64,000 nt of DNA from Ursus arctos (taxonomy: Eukaryota > Chordata > Mammalia > Carnivora > Ursidae). Position numbers and translations under genes: made by a program. The DNA lies in the NCBI RefSeq assembly GCF_023065955.2, contig NW_026623078.1, forward strand, positions 9,992,199 to 10,056,198. Reading direction: 5' to 3'. A model generated the notes under the pieces. It did not search any database, was not told the DNA's origin, and was given only the letters and a program-made list of their open reading frames with translations. The number at the start of each line of letters is the position of its first letter. Position 1 is the first letter of the stretch. Shown here piece after piece: positions 45,217-58,101 of the stretch.

Positions 45217-46520
45217 ATACACTGTTGTTTTTGAAAATTTTCATTCCAGCCAAAATTAAACACCAGGTTTAGATTTTTCATGTGAGAATTTTTTTCATAC
45301 ATGTTTTCAGGAGGGAACAAGCCTCTTTGTTGTCTTCCTGGGCCAGTGGCTGAAGATTTTTAGTCTCTCTTTCATTGAAATTACAGCTTAATGCAAGAGT
45401 TTTAATTCTAATTCTCTACTTTTCTCAAGCCATAGACATTCTATCCAATTAGGCTTGTAGTGCGGTGCTACCGCACAATTCCTTACCCACTACAGGTCAG
45501 GTAGCAACACCACCACCTTCCTGGGTTGTCATAGCATCAGGTCATGAGCTCATTGCTCCAGCCCTCAGCTCCTGCTTTGTTTCTGGCTTTTAAGGATTGC
45601 CCCTCTTTACTTGTGTGCTGTATCATACACCTTCTCAAGTATTTGGATATGTTTGTAGGACAGGCTTTCTTGCTACTCAACAGAATTATAAATCCACATT
45701 TAAGTTTTATTACTCAGGAAAATGTTATAAATACATTAATTTTAATGTAATTTTGGTTAACTTTCTGCTGCAGAGTGTTAATATTGTCATCCTATACACT
45801 TTTCTCTAATAGCACTTAATATAGTTTACACTGCTGCATTTCACAAGTTTCTTAATAACTGAAGGTAGAATTTTGCCAGAAAAACTTCAGTATCTTTAAT
45901 TCCTCTGTCACTGATTTGGTTTGAGTCTTTTAATTGCCTTAAAAAACAAAACAAACAAGAACTTCTTTGCTAAATAACTTTGGCTATTTGGATGTATAGT
46001 TCTAAGAGTTAAAATTTCAAAGGAGCAAGGTTTTGATTCTGTGCATTTGTTCTCTAATTTGGAAACAGTGTTACAATGCATGGCCAAGTGGAAGAGAGGA
46101 AAAGAGACAAAGAGAAGAAGTACGTAATTATAACATTATTCACGTAGATATATTCAGTTTTTAAAATGCACTGGCTCTCCAACGATTAATACAGATCAAA
46201 ATATAAGAGTAATGTCTCTATATATTATAGATGAAAATACTGAAGTTCCCAACACTGTAATATATACATACCATTTGGTATGCCAGTGATATGGGTCCAA
46301 TGTGTCTAATAATTTAGTTGTTGAATGGTTTTTCATGATACTTGATATATGAAGTTTATGCTACATTTTCATAGTATTATACATAGTTTTAAGAATCATG
46401 CTTCTCCAGCTTCAAATATTCTCCACAAAAGGCAAATATCCTAAATGCAATTTAAAAAAAGTCATCCTATTTTAACAACTATTGCAAACTGATTATATGC
46501 TGCTTAAAGCATGCTTGCAT
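45217..46520. other. Unassigned stretch
   Basis: No gene or recognised repeat. A small GC hairpin GTGCGGTGCTACCGCAC lies at 45460-45476. Open frames up to 70 codons carry no motif. Confidence 0.45.
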
Positions 46521-46960
46521 ACCAGGATAACACCATTTTTCAAATGAGTGTCTGTATGTTGTATAGAGAATAGTGGTAGATTGAATTATTCACCCGGTTC
46601 TTCACCACTTAGTTCACACTTTTTGCCTTTTACGGTTCTTCCCACTGGGGGAGGAATAATCCCCATTACATGGGACTTTCTTTGGACAAAAAGGTTTGGC
46701 AGAAGTAACACATACAAGCTTGAAATATACCTGAAATGTTTTGACTTTGTCATGAGAACAACATGCTCCACTACCCCACTGGTCCTGCAGGTCCAAGGAG
46801 AACAAACCCACAGGAGCATCCCAGACCAACCCTGAAGTTTGGAGCCAAGCCCAGCTGGGCTCATCTCCAGACCCATGGGCCAGAATAAATAAATATCATT
46901 TTAAGCCATTAAGTTATGGGCTGGTTTGTTAGCATTACTGCATTAATACTTAAAACATAC
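46521..46960 (+). mobile_element. Ancient LTR-like/dispersed repeat, sense (family unassigned)
   Basis: Ends with AATAAATAAATATCATTTTA, then AGCCATTAAGTTATGGGCTG and GTTTGTTAGCATTACTGCAT. This is the familiar 'taagccactaagttttggggtggtttgtta' type end of an old mammalian dispersed repeat, in decayed form. The overlapping 95-96-codon frames on both strands fall inside it and are not genes. Confidence 0.5.
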
Positions 46961-47399
46961 AATAAAATATGCCTAATTTTGGTTTTGATAGACAATTGAA
47001 TTTATGCACATAACATATATTTATTGATTTTCAACAACAGGTTGACTTTAATGAGATATTTTTATGATTCAATTAATATGAAACAGGGTATTGAAGCTAA
47101 TATACCCTAAAATTAGACAGACTATCCATATCTATATTAAAAGTCACTATAAATCTTAAAATAGCTGAGTAGAAATTCATTCTAGTAATAGTAGGCTAAA
47201 TAATTCAGACCAATTACTAAATAAGACAATGGAAAATGTTACAGGAAATTTACAGACAAAAAACTTATTAAGTGCTTCTCAAAACTAACATGATGGAAAA
47301 ATTATAAGGTCAAAATCTATGGGAAGAAGAGATCCTGAGATTGAAGACCAGCGCTCAGATTTGCTTTTGCCTAAGGACATTTGGTAATCCAAAAGAAAG
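46961..47399. other. Unassigned AT-rich stretch
   Basis: No gene; may be decayed L1. Confidence 0.4.
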
Positions 47400-47700
47400 G
47401 GCTAAAGCTTTTTAATAAATAGGTATCCATATGGACAAAAAAGAAAACCCATAACTTATATCATATGCATAAAAGCACTTGCATAGAGATCAAAGATCTA
47501 AATATGTCAGTCAAAAAGTTAAAATTAATATTAGAGAATATCTTTATAGCCCAGTAGATAAACGATCACAGGATTTGAAAAATTACTTAACAACAAAGGG
47601 AAATCAGATGGTATTTTAATGATATGATAAAGTGTACCATCTCCTTAGTAACCAGGGAAGTACACATTAAAACCACACTGAAATATAATCTGTTTTTAGT

Positions 47701-47887
47701 TTTTTTTTTAAGATTTTATTTATTTGAGAGACACCAAGAGAGAGAACAAGCCAGGGGATGGGGCAGAGGGAGAGGGAGCAGACTCCCCTCTGAACAGGGA
47801 GCCCAATGAGGGGCTGGGTCCCAGGACCCCAAGATCATGATCTGAACCTAAGGTAGACACTTAAATAACCTAGCCACCCCGGCGCCC
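47701..47887 (-). mobile_element. CAN SINE, antisense
   Basis: Antisense SINE from TTTTTTTTTAAGATTTTATT through CTAGCCACCCCGGCGCCC, inside the old L1. Confidence 0.93.
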
Positions 47888-48061
47888 TGCCACTACATTG
47901 TTTAAAGTTAAGAAGCCTGGCAATACTAATGCTCAGTAAGAGTCATGTTTTGGAGCTTCCATATAATCATCATACTACACTGGAAAGTAATTTTTTCATT
48001 ATCTAATGAACTGAATATACAGAAAAACTACAGCCCAACAATTTTCTTCTTGGGTATGCAT

Positions 48062-48800
48062 TTGAAAGAGACTAATGTTACATTAGTTACGTATTGTTGC
48101 ATAAAATTTATCCCTAAAAGTAGAAGCCTAAAACTATACACATTCATTATCTCACATCCTCTCACTGTCAGAAATCTGGTTTAGTGCATTGTTCTGGTTT
48201 AAGATGTGCCATGATGTTATACCTTTCAGGCCAGGGATGCAGTTATTTCAAGGCTCAAATGGTAGATCTGTTTCTAAACCCGTTCACATAGTTATTGAAG
48301 GAGCTCAGTTTCTCAGGGGCTATTAGCTAGAGGTCCCAGTTCCCTAGCAGATGGGCCTCCTCTTAGGTTTACTCACAATATGGTAGCTGTCTTCCTCCAG
48401 AGCAAGAAATCTGAGAAAGAGGGCACCTGGGTGGTACAGTGAGCTAAGCATGCAACTCTTGGTGTTGGCTCAGGCCCCAATTTCAAGGTGGGGAGATTGA
48501 GTCCCATATCGGGCTCTGTGCTCAGCATAGAGTCTTCCTAAGACTTTCTCTCCTCTGCCCCTCCCACCACTCTCTCTCTCTCAAATAAATAAATAAATCT
48601 TACAAAAAAAAAAAAAAGTAAGACAGTCAGACAGAACTACAGAGAGACAGAGACAGAAAAAGACAGAGGGAGCCAGAGAGAGCAAGGGAGCCAGTGAGCA
48701 CCCAAGAAGGAACTACAGACTTTAATAACCTAACCTCTCAAGGGTCATCCATCCCTTCACTCATGCCATACTCTACCAGCCCACAGAGCAACTATGATAG
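48062..48800. mobile_element. Ancient dispersed repeat (unnamed), split by a SINE
   Basis: Resembles an old mammalian repeat: TACGTATTGTTGCATAAAAT (48089), TCATTATCTCACATCCTCTC (48144), then after the SINE GAGAGAGCAAGGGAGCCAGT (48676), TAACCTAACCTCTCAAGGGT, and GCCATACTCTACCAGCC. I cannot assign the family with confidence. Confidence 0.45.
48420..48615 (+). mobile_element. CAN SINE
   Basis: Sense SINE (GGGCACCTGGGTGGTACAGT) with A-tail; target duplication only weakly visible (GAAAGA / GTAAGA). Confidence 0.93.
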
Positions 48801-49390
48801 AAACTGAGAGTGAAATCCAGAGAACACAGAGTGTGAAGATTAAAAGGAAGGGATCATTAAAGACAATGCAATGAGCCCCTGGAAACACATACATGGATCT
48901 TCCCTATTGCTTATCATAGGTCCCAACTAGAAGGAATCCAAATGTTCATTAATGTTAGGGAAGATAAATAATCTTTGGTATAGTCTCAAATTGGAATATT
49001 GCACGGCAGTGAGAGCAAATGAGCTATAGCAACAATATAGAGATAACTCTTATAATATGGAATGAAAGGAATAAGGCATAATAGAATCATCATAATTTGA
49101 TGGCAACTACATGAGTTCCTAAATAGGCAAAACTAACTGAATTTTTATGAATGTATACATTGGAGGTAAAGCTATGAAGAAAAACAGGTTGATTACAACA
49201 TAAGTCAAGATAGAGGTTGTAACTAATGGAGTGAAGGAGAAAGTGTTTGGAAAAGGCCACAGGAGGGTTTGGAAAAGAAACACTATGTCTATTTCTTAAT
49301 CTGAATAATGGGTATGAGTGTTTTCTATGTAAGTATTCATTATATAGATTTATATTTTTACATTTTTAATCCATGTGTGTTATAGACATG

Positions 49391-52059
49391 CCAAATTGTC
49401 TAAATATTATGTAAAGTTGAGTTAGCTTCTTAAGTGAAACCCATCCCTTATGCATTGCTACATTCTTAGATCTAATAATTGCTTATAAGCAAATGCCTTA
49501 AATATTAGGGAAAATAAATTTGAACATTCCTAGATAAATACAAATGTCTCATTGTCAAACTCAATGAAAATTGTTCCTGTTCCATTCCAATGTTCCTTAT
49601 GTTCAAGGGCACAGTCAATATTCCTTAAATGTCACACAGAGGTCTCAGAGTTGTCATGAATCATGTTGATATTCAGAAAATATTAGAACAGAGAAAAAGA
49701 GACAAGAAGAATGGAAGAAAACCAGGGGATAATGGAAGAGGAAAGGGCAGGATCTGGGATAATGGGAGGGAAAAAAGAGACAGTAAGATAATAGAAGCTT
49801 TATCTATGGGGACAAGGAGATTTAACAATCACCTTGCTAGTTCAATCAGTGTTGGTTACCCAAACTGTGACTGAGATTTTCCAAAAATACATAATTTATG
49901 TCTTTATATTGGTTGAACTAACTGGGCTAAATTAATTATCAGCTGAGAAATAGGCTATCAGTTTCTGTTTTCTCTATTAAGGAAAGACATGAGAAAACAG
50001 GAAAGAGCTTGGTAAATTATAAGTTTGTATCCAAACGTAAGTTATTATAGTGATCTAATATCTTCAGTAATTTATTTTGAATTAATAAATTCCAAATCAT
50101 TTGAAAAAAACTCTTATAATAATTTCCAAAAAACTGAGGTTATCATTTTAACATTTCCAGTGTATTGCTTAGCCCTACACTGCAATTAAAGATAATGTTA
50201 CTGTATGACATTTCAGAGAGCAGAAATCAACAACGGCACCCACTAATGCTTCTGAGTTCAAGGGTGACCACTGTATTTCATCAGACTGGGCGAAGTCTAG
50301 GTCAAAGATTTGCCAGAGCCACCCTCTTACTTGCTCTCCTTAATTGACTCCTCAGCTCTGATGCTCACTGTGCAGCTTCAATATCTGAGCGTCAACACAG
50401 CACCAACCTCTAAGCTTCCTCAAAAAGCTTTGGAAGGTTCTCTTTCATGTCACGTCAATAGTGTTTAGAATAGCCACATGTATTTACATTGAACACGTGA
50501 CAGTTATGATTTTTAAAATAATGACCCAAATGCTATCAACACTGTGTCATATTGGCATCGCAGGGCTCCTCATTGTTAGGTACCTTGCTTTGTCTCCTCC
50601 TCTTCCCACACCAGCTCTATAAGGGGCAGACTTCTTTACAGTCTTTGTCATTTGAGTAGATACACAATACTTTTGTATATCTTCCATTCGCCTTCTGTGT
50701 CGGCTGCTGATCTGTTTTCCCAAACAAACTCTTTTGAAGTAAAATAACATTCTACAACATTAATGTTTTGGCAATTTATATGCTGGCATATCTGCTCTCT
50801 ATGGCTTTTGAAATTAGTTTTTCTATCAACTTTGTCTTTTTCCCTTCATTCTAATCTGAGCATAAAAGAAAAATGTCTATTATAAATGCAACAAAAATAT
50901 ACTGCTCTTCAGACCCTCATGACCCTTAAGTCTCTAGCTTTCTGAAAAATATTAATCTATATTTCCTATGCCCTCTTTGTCCTATGTCTCCATGACTTTG
51001 AGGATGCATTACACTGTCTTCTAAGTAACTACTCGAAATCCATCCCAATGTCCTCACCAACCCGATAAATGAGAAATGTATACCTGTATTTTGAAACAGT
51101 TTTTATATCATCATTAATTTTTACTTGAATTTCTACCTCCTGCTTAAAAGGACTTCATGACACAGAGAAGTGGCTATTGTCCAGTCTCACATTGACAGAT
51201 ATCATAAAGGACTCCTGACAAAATATTCTTTTTCAGAATATTAATTTTACACTTCAGAGTATTAAAGGAATAGCATTTGTATCCTAGCTGAAACTTGCCT
51301 TTCTTTAACAGATCTCACAGCAGGTAGGTCTATAAAAAAATTTTTGTCTATAAAAACTTTGATCCATATGAAAATTATACAATCATTAATGTGCAGATGA
51401 AACAGTGTTATTATTCAAAACATTAGACTTAAATATAATAAAAACAACCTTTAACTTTCCTGGAAATTATGACCTACAGGGATCCTTCACATAATTATTA
51501 CATCATTTTGGTCAAAGTCATTGTCACCTCTGATATATTTTGGAAATTAAAATTAGATCTAGACTGAACTAGTGAGGTCCTAAAAGACTGTTGGAATTTC
51601 AGAATTCGTCAAATCTGCAAGTTCACCCACCAGAAAAGAGCAAGATGCTGCTATGCTACATGTCCTCGCCCTTACTTCGCTCAGCTTTCTGGAAGTGTTG
51701 AAGTGTTAAAATTGGATCTAAAGGTAAGCAAAAATGTGTAAGAACAGTGGAAAAAATAGAACCCAGAGTCAGGCATTTGAGCTAGATGGAGCAGACATCA
51801 GGGCCAGCACACACCTGCAAGGATAAGCTCTTGCCTCTTCCCACTACCACAACCAAAAGCAACTTGTGGCCAGACAGACTCTCCTGGGAAATATCATGGC
51901 AGCCTGCCTGGTGGGAGGGAGGGAGGGAATGACTTGGACAAATCAAATCACACAGCAGAGGGTTCAGGTTTTTCAGTTGATAACACTCTGCCACCTCACA
52001 GAATATTAGCTTCTTAGAAGATATTCTAAATCCAACATCAAATTCTCAGTGATTTAGTT
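49391..52059. other. Unassigned stretch
   Basis: About 2.7 kb with no gene recognised. 49680-49800 is strongly purine-rich on the plus strand, 51912-51931 has a GGGA run, and the remaining frames (up to 81 codons) carry no motif. May include unique or decayed repeat sequence. Confidence 0.45.
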
Positions 52060-52888
52060 TTTTGAGCAGTAGAGGAAGTTCAGGCCAGCAGGAGGTTGCA
52101 TGCTTTTTAGGACATGGCAGCGTGGAGCTCACCCACAGGACAAGCTATCAGAGGGGCACAAACCCCGGAACTAGTTGAAGGATATAAGACAGTTTTATTC
52201 AGTACTACTGCAGTAGGGAAGAGTTACCAGCCTAACCTGACCTCTACCGCACAGAAAGAAAAGGTGAGAGGAGAGGCCTCTTAGACACTGGAATGTGCTA
52301 ACATACAAGTCTCCAAGGATTTTAAGGGCTGAGCTTAGGCCATCTCTGACTGCTAACTGGTGTCTATGGAAGTTAGTCTCCTACCCTCTACAGAGACAAG
52401 GAAACAGGGGCCCTATTCTTCCTGATGATTGCATTTCAAGAGAATGACTCCTAAGTCATTGAGAAAGATACTCCTGGGTTGTGGAAAATAGCTGTACATC
52501 TCAAAAGAATAGAGAAAGGATTTAGGATGCCAAGTTTTCCAAAGTAAGTGCTCTGAAAAAAGAGAAGTTATGGGCCTATGTCAGGTTTTTGGCTGAAACG
52601 GGAGTAAATTCTTTGGTAGCTTTCAGTTTTCCCAGGCAGGGACTTAAAGGGGCCAAGGTCATCCCAGGGACATGGCCTTAAAGTACTAGAAGCAATGCTA
52701 AGTTTGGTCATGTCTCTTAGTATGAGAGGTTAGACAGATGGTTCCAGCTCAGAATGTTTGCAGTTCTCAAGGGCATGTCTGAGACCTGACCCATTTGACT
52801 GGTAAAAGTACAAAGAATCACTTTGATTTAGACAAAGAAAAGGAGAATAAACTAGAAGTGCCAGCTCCCTGTGATCCTGCACCACACA
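52060..52888. other. Possible retroposed or LTR-like sequence
   Basis: The minus strand near 52190-52220 has an LTR-like CTGAATAAAACTGTC polyadenylation context. The plus strand ends with GAATAAACTAG (52844) about 40 bases before a pure A run. The two readings compete and neither is certain. Confidence 0.3.
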
Positions 52889-52911
52889 CCAAAAAAAAAA
52901 AAAAAAAAAAA
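52889..52911 (+). repeat. Poly(A) run
   Basis: About 22 uninterrupted A residues, preceded by an AATAAA at about 52845. Consistent with a retroposition tail, or a simple homopolymer. Confidence 0.9.
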
Positions 52912-54127
52912 GGGCAGTGCTGAAACAAAAGGGGTCAGCTGTGGAGGAAAATCACCAGATGCCCCCCTGCAGACTGCAGTGATGTGGACTCCCATTCTGC
53001 AGCTCTATCCACTCTGAGCTCCTGATAGCTTCTCAGGGCAGAGACGAGGCAGCTGGAGACCACACTGAGGAGACCTATGCAGGCCTTCAGCCTGGGGTCA
53101 GCAAACTGGTTCAGCTTTGCCTGACTGTGGGTGCTGCAAGGGCTCCAGCAAAGTGGGGACCCACCCAGACACCACATGCTCAGGCTCCCCACAGCCTTGC
53201 ACAGCATCTGCGTGGAGTCACACATGCAGCTGCACTGCCCTTATGGGTATTAAACATTGGCAATTTTTCTCTTTTCCTCTACTTACAATTGAGTGTCACT
53301 TCAGTTTGGGGCAGGCTGTCACTTCGATTTTTATATTTTACACTCACTGCTGATTATTGTAACATGATTTTCATTCTGTCTACAGGCAGGGTACTTTAGA
53401 TGGTTTTGTTTCTCAGAGTTTCAGAAACTCTGCAAAACTGAATCCATACTGGATAGGTGAGTGAAAAAAGGTATGGTGTTTTTCTAGCACTGAATCTTTA
53501 GATGCACCCTGTCATAGTCTCCAGTATGGAATTTCTTTTTTCCTTTGAACCACTGAAAATTGTCACTAAGCGAACAATTATGAACTTTCAACTGTTCATG
53601 GAGCTCCTGAGGATGAGGCAGGGGATACCTTAAAGGCAAGAGACCATTTTTGACATTGTAGGGTTATTTAAATACACACTTTTTATTAAATTTAGCATAC
53701 CTAAATTAGAGTGTATCTTTAAAAATGGTGGATAATTTTCATCTAAGGCACTTCATTCAAGTAATAACCTGATAAATTCAGTTCATTCTCTGATCTTCAA
53801 ATTCACCCCCTTTACTGTGCAGATGTATCCAAAGGCTTCCAGATAGGCACAGCATTTAATAGTTCAATTTCTATAAATATGTCATTAGAAAAGAGTGAAA
53901 TCTGACTAAGCAAAAATCTATCTACATATCAATTATTTTTGTTAGTGAAAACTTGGAGACAAAATATATATCCAAAGAAATTGAATAATGATTATTTTTA
54001 TAAACTGCAAAAAGGTTAATACTATTTTTCTTCCTAAAACTTATAGAATAGTGGAAAGAACGGCATTAACCAGGAACTGAATTAATCCAAGATTCTTTAG
54101 AATCATATGATAGGTGAACTAATATAG
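52912..54127. other. Unassigned stretch with a GC-richer first part
   Basis: 52930-53250 is GC-richer, with overlapping frames on both strands (up to 96 codons), none recognisable. The rest is AT-rich with no feature. Confidence 0.4.
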
Positions 54128-54260
54128 TCAAAAAGTCAGGAAAGACTTTTCCAAGGAAGTAATGGTTAAGATGAGATCTGATATCTGGTGATGAAATAGG
54201 AAGAGCAAGTGAGACCAGTGGAGTTTGAAGCTTTGTGAGCAGAGGGAATGGACCCCAGGA
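54128..54260 (-). mobile_element. L2 LINE fragment, antisense
   Basis: AAAAGTCAGGAAAGACTTTT, then AGAGGGAATGGACCCC in the order of the antisense L2 3' region. Short and diverged. Confidence 0.5.
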
Positions 54261-55596
54261 ACATGGGGAGGTAATTTATTCAGAACATTTTGAATTTGCC
54301 TTAACATAACTAAAAACAAACATAAAAAATCAGTACAAAATGACAGCAAAAAATTGCAACTTTTAAAAAATCTTCTGTGCTCATAAACATGACATGAAGT
54401 TTACCAGTTACCATTTTTAAGTGTAAAGTTCAGTGGTATTGAGTACATTCATACTGTTGTACAACGATTCTTACCATCCATCTCCAGAAATGTCTTTCGT
54501 CTTATAAAACTGAAACTCTGTATCCATTAAACAATAACTCTGCATTAACTGTCCCCCCCAGCCCTATTCTACTGTCTCGACAAATTTGATTTTTCTATGT
54601 ACTTCATGTAAGTGAATCATACAGTATTCGTCTCTTGACTTATTTCACTTAGCATAATGTCTTCAAGGTCAGCCATGTTGTAAAATGTGTCAGGATTTTC
54701 TTTCTTTTTGAGATCAAATATTTCACTATATATGTAGCATACTTTGTTTATCCATTCACCCATCAATAGGTGTTTGGGTTGTTTTCACCTTTTGGCTTCT
54801 GTGAATAATGCTACAGTGATCATGGGTTTACAAATATTTGTTGGAGTTCCTGCTTTCACTACTTCAGGTTATATACTCAGTAGTGGAATTTCTGGATCAT
54901 ATGATGATACTATTTTTAATTATTTGAGGAACTGCCATGCTGTTTTCTGTAGCTGCTGCCCATTTTACATTTCTACCAGCACTACATAAGGGGTCTAATT
55001 TCTCCACATCTTCAGCAACACTTATTTTCTGTTGTATTGATAATAACCACTCTAGTCAGTGTGAAGTGGTATATCATTGTGTTTTGATTTATATTTCCTC
55101 AATTATTAGTAATGTTCAGCTTCATTTCATGTGCTTATTGGCTAATTGTATGTCTTATTTGGAGAAATGTCTACTTAAAATATTAGCAGATTTTTTTAAA
55201 TTGGATTTTTTTTTTGGTTGTTAGATTTTAGAAGTTCTTTTTATACTTTGAATATTAGCCCATTATCAGACATATGACTTGTAAATATTTTCTCCTATTC
55301 TCTTGAGTGCTTTTCACTTTGTCCCTAGAGTCCTTTGATGCACAAAAGATTTTATTTTTAAGTGGTTCAATTTATCTATTTTTGTTATTGTTACCTGTGA
55401 TTTGGGTGTCAAATCCAAGAAACCATTATCAAATCCAATATCATAAAGCTTTTCCCTCTATGTTTTAAGGGTCTTATAATTCTAGTTCTTATTTTTAGGT
55501 CTTTCATCCATTTTGAATTAATTCTTATATGTGGTATAAGTTAAGGGTCTGAATTTACTCTTTTGCATTTGTAGTTTTTATAACACCATTTGTGAA

Positions 55597-56590
55597 GGAG
55601 GTAAGGACACATCACACCAACGAGAGCTCAAATAATAAGTTAGTACCTTGTATACATTGTATTTCCATTTCATATAACTGTCCAAGGTGAGCATTCTGGG
55701 TCAGCAGATCTGTGCACTCTATTTTATGGACAAACTCCATCTTGTTTGTCTTTGATTCTTGGTGTGAGTCTTCAACTTCCTGTTGGAGGCTAGACTCTAA
55801 GTGTCTCTCCCTGGCTTGAAGAGGTGAACATTTTTCCAAGAGGCATGCCTGCTGGGGCTCCTGGGTGGCTCAGTCAGTTAAACCTCTGACTCTTGGTTTT
55901 GGCTCAGGTCATGATCTCATGGGTTGTGAGATCGAGCTCCATGTGGAGCCCCATGTGGAGCCCTGTGTGGGATTCCATGCTCAGTGGGGAATCTGCTTGA
56001 AGATTATCTCCCTCTGCCTTTCCCCCTACTGTGTCCACTCTCTCTTTCAAATAAAAAAATAAAAAATCTTTAAAACAAGAGAAAGGGGCATGCCTGCTGC
56101 CTTACACTGCCAGCCTAGATGATCCACACGTTTCCACTTCTTTTCCATGAGGGAAACAAGGCTATGGCAAGGGCTGGACAGCCATGCTCTCAGCCAGCAT
56201 TCCATACCAGTATCCATACCAGGGGATAATTTTGGTGGATAGCCAGTGGTATATGCTGCAATAATCCTCACTTGCCACCAAACAATTGTGCATCCCCTTT
56301 CTACAATATTTGAGTGCACTCATGGCCATAAGGAAGATAATCACAATCTCTTCCAGTTATAGTATACATCCAAAGTCCAAGATTTTTAGCTGATGTGCCT
56401 CTTCTTCAAGAGTCCAAATATGGTGTCTCATGATCCAGTAACTTATAACTAAAAATCAATTTATCTGGACCCTCAAATGCAAAATATAATGGTACACGTT
56501 AAACTCTTATTTGAAAAAGGAAAAGAAAACATATAAAAATAATTGGTCTAAAACCATCATAGGACTTGCAAATATCTCTTGTTCCAGCAG
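55597..56590. other. Unidentified insert within the antisense L1
   Basis: L1 homology stops at about 55596 and resumes at about 56591. The intervening sequence, minus its SINE, is about 760 bp and matches no repeat I recognise. Minus-strand frames (55612-55839, 56047-56319, 56162-56344) are short and broken. They could be a decayed retrotransposon or retrovirus internal region, but no motif proves this. Confidence 0.4.
55855..56086 (+). mobile_element. CAN SINE with internal duplication and exact TSD
   Basis: Sense SINE inside the unidentified insert. GGCATGCCTGCTG is exact at 55842-55854 and 56087-56099. The phrase CATGTGGAGCCC(C/T) is repeated within 55940-55970. Confidence 0.95.
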
Positions 56591-57195
56591 TGGTGAAAAT
56601 TGGTTGATATGGAACAAAGGGAAAGCATGTAAGACAGGCATAGGGATTTATTTTTGGACTTTCTGATCTGTTCCATTGATCTACACATCTTTTCTTTGCT
56701 TAAGTGCCACATTTATTCTCTAGATTTATTATAAACTTTGAAATCAGTAGTTTAACTTCTTCAATTTAAAAAAAGTGTTGTTTATTCTAGGTTTTTTTTT
56801 ATTTAGATATAAATATTAGAGTTAGACTATCAATTTCTGCAAAAGTCTTTCTGGGATTTGAATAGAGATTGCATTGATATTTGTAGGTCAATGTGGGGAG
56901 AGTTGCCATCTTAATAATACTGAGTCTTCAAATTCATGAATGTCAAATGTCCTTCTATTTATTTAGATCTTCCTTAATTTATCTTAGACATGTTTTGTTA
57001 TTTTCAGTGTTTAATTCCTGCATTTATTTTTTTTTAATTTTCTTAAGTATTTTAGTATTGCTTATGCTTATATGAATGGAAATGCTTCTTAGAATTCATT
57101 TTCTGATTGTTCACTGGAAGTATAATTGATTTTTGTATATTGAGCTTGCATTCTGTACCTTTGGCAAACTCTTATTTGTTTGTTACTTTTATGTT

Positions 57196-57816
57196 ATTCC
57201 TAACAAATTCTGCCCTGAAGGGACACTATTTCAACAGAGTCTACCTAACTTTGGTTTTAATGCAGCCCAATGGACCTGGGCAAAGGGAAATACTTAAGTC
57301 CAGCCTGCTCTAGCTTTTTGTCTCATATAAGGCAATAGGTAAAACTGAGAATTACTTTTGAAGGTCACAACCAGGGATGCAAAACCACTAAAGGACTGAG
57401 ATCTAATCATAACACTACAGAATGTTTCCCCTACTCCCACCTTACTGTCCCATCAATAGAGGTCTTACATAATATCAGGGAGTTAGAACTGAAAAAAACT
57501 TTGTATCTCAGACCTTATTTAAGAAGTCCTTAAATATATAGGGAACCCTCAAAACCTTTATATCCAATATAAAACCTACATAAATATATGTCCTAAATAT
57601 AGGGAACCCTCAACACGAGGGACAAAACAAGGGACACCAAACAAAGGAAACCAGAGGAAATTTTATCCACTGAAACCTACAAATACATCAAAGTGTAAGG
57701 AAAACCTAAATCCTATCCAGAAAAACAAAACCTCAACTGAGCACCTGTTTACCTTAGTTCTTTTATCTAGTACTTTATCTCTCCAAAAGTAAAGAGAAGA
57801 TACAAATAACTAAAAT
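57196..57816. other. Unassigned stretch, possibly L1 5' sequence
   Basis: Not confidently recognised. A phrase ATATAGGGAACCCTCAA occurs twice (about 57536 and 57597). It runs directly into sense L1 ORF2, so it could belong to that element. Confidence 0.35.
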
Positions 57817-57886
57817 CAGAAACCAATGTGGGACATTGATACAGGTCTTGCAGAAATTAAAAGGATTGTAAAAGATTATTATGGAT

Positions 57887-58101
57887 AGGGGCTCTCGGGT
57901 GGCACAGTCAGTTAGGCATCCACCTCTTGGTTTTGGCCCCAGGTCATGATCTCAGGGTCATGAGATAGAGCCCCAGGCTCTGCACTCAGCATGGAGTCTG
58001 CTTCAGATTCTCTCTCCCTCTCCCTCTGCCCTTCCCCCCGATCATGCTCCCCCTCTCTTTCTCTCCTCTCTCAAATAAATAAATAAATCTTCAAGAAAAA
58101 A
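57887..58101 (+). mobile_element. CAN SINE, older type
   Basis: Sense SINE (GGGGCTCTCGGGTGGCACAG) with CT-rich middle and AAATAAATAAATAAATC tail, inside L1 ORF2. Confidence 0.93.

Larger units (their letters stand above)
47400..49390 (+). mobile_element. Old L1 (L1ME-like), late ORF2 and 3' UTR, sense, interrupted
   Basis: Sense L1 pieces at 47400-47700, 47888-48061 and about 48860-49390, in order: GAGATCAAAGATCTAAATAT (47485), then AATCCAAATGTTCATTAATG (48937), TTGGAATATTGCACGGCAGT (48991), and the 3' UTR to ATGTGTGTTATAGACATGCC. It is interrupted by a SINE and by an older repeat that itself carries a SINE. Confidence 0.65.
54378..57195 (-). mobile_element. L1 (L1MA/MB-like), 3' half, antisense, interrupted
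   Basis: Antisense 3' UTR and ORF2 end: TTTTTAAGTGTAAAGTTCAG (54414), CATCTCCAGAAATG (54480), AATAGGTGTTTGGGTTGT (54765), GGATCATATGATGATACT (54894). It reaches 55596, jumps over a foreign insert, and resumes at about 56591 with TTCCATTGATCTACACATCT (56672) and GAGAGTTGCCATCTTAATAA (56898). No frame is complete. Confidence 0.82.

Noticed and set aside
45460..45476. GC hairpin GTGCGGTGCTACCGCAC, considered as an RNA hairpin or terminator
   Set aside because: A 7-bp stem with a 3-base loop is too small for a microRNA precursor, and bacterial-type terminators do not apply here.
46548..46876. Overlapping 95- and 96-codon frames on opposite strands
   Set aside because: They fall inside an ancient dispersed repeat and mirror each other. 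No domain is recognised.
52935..53399. Several 78-96-codon frames on both strands of a GC-richer patch
   Set aside because: No recognisable domain or convincing splice pair, and simultaneous frames on both strands point to composition rather than coding.
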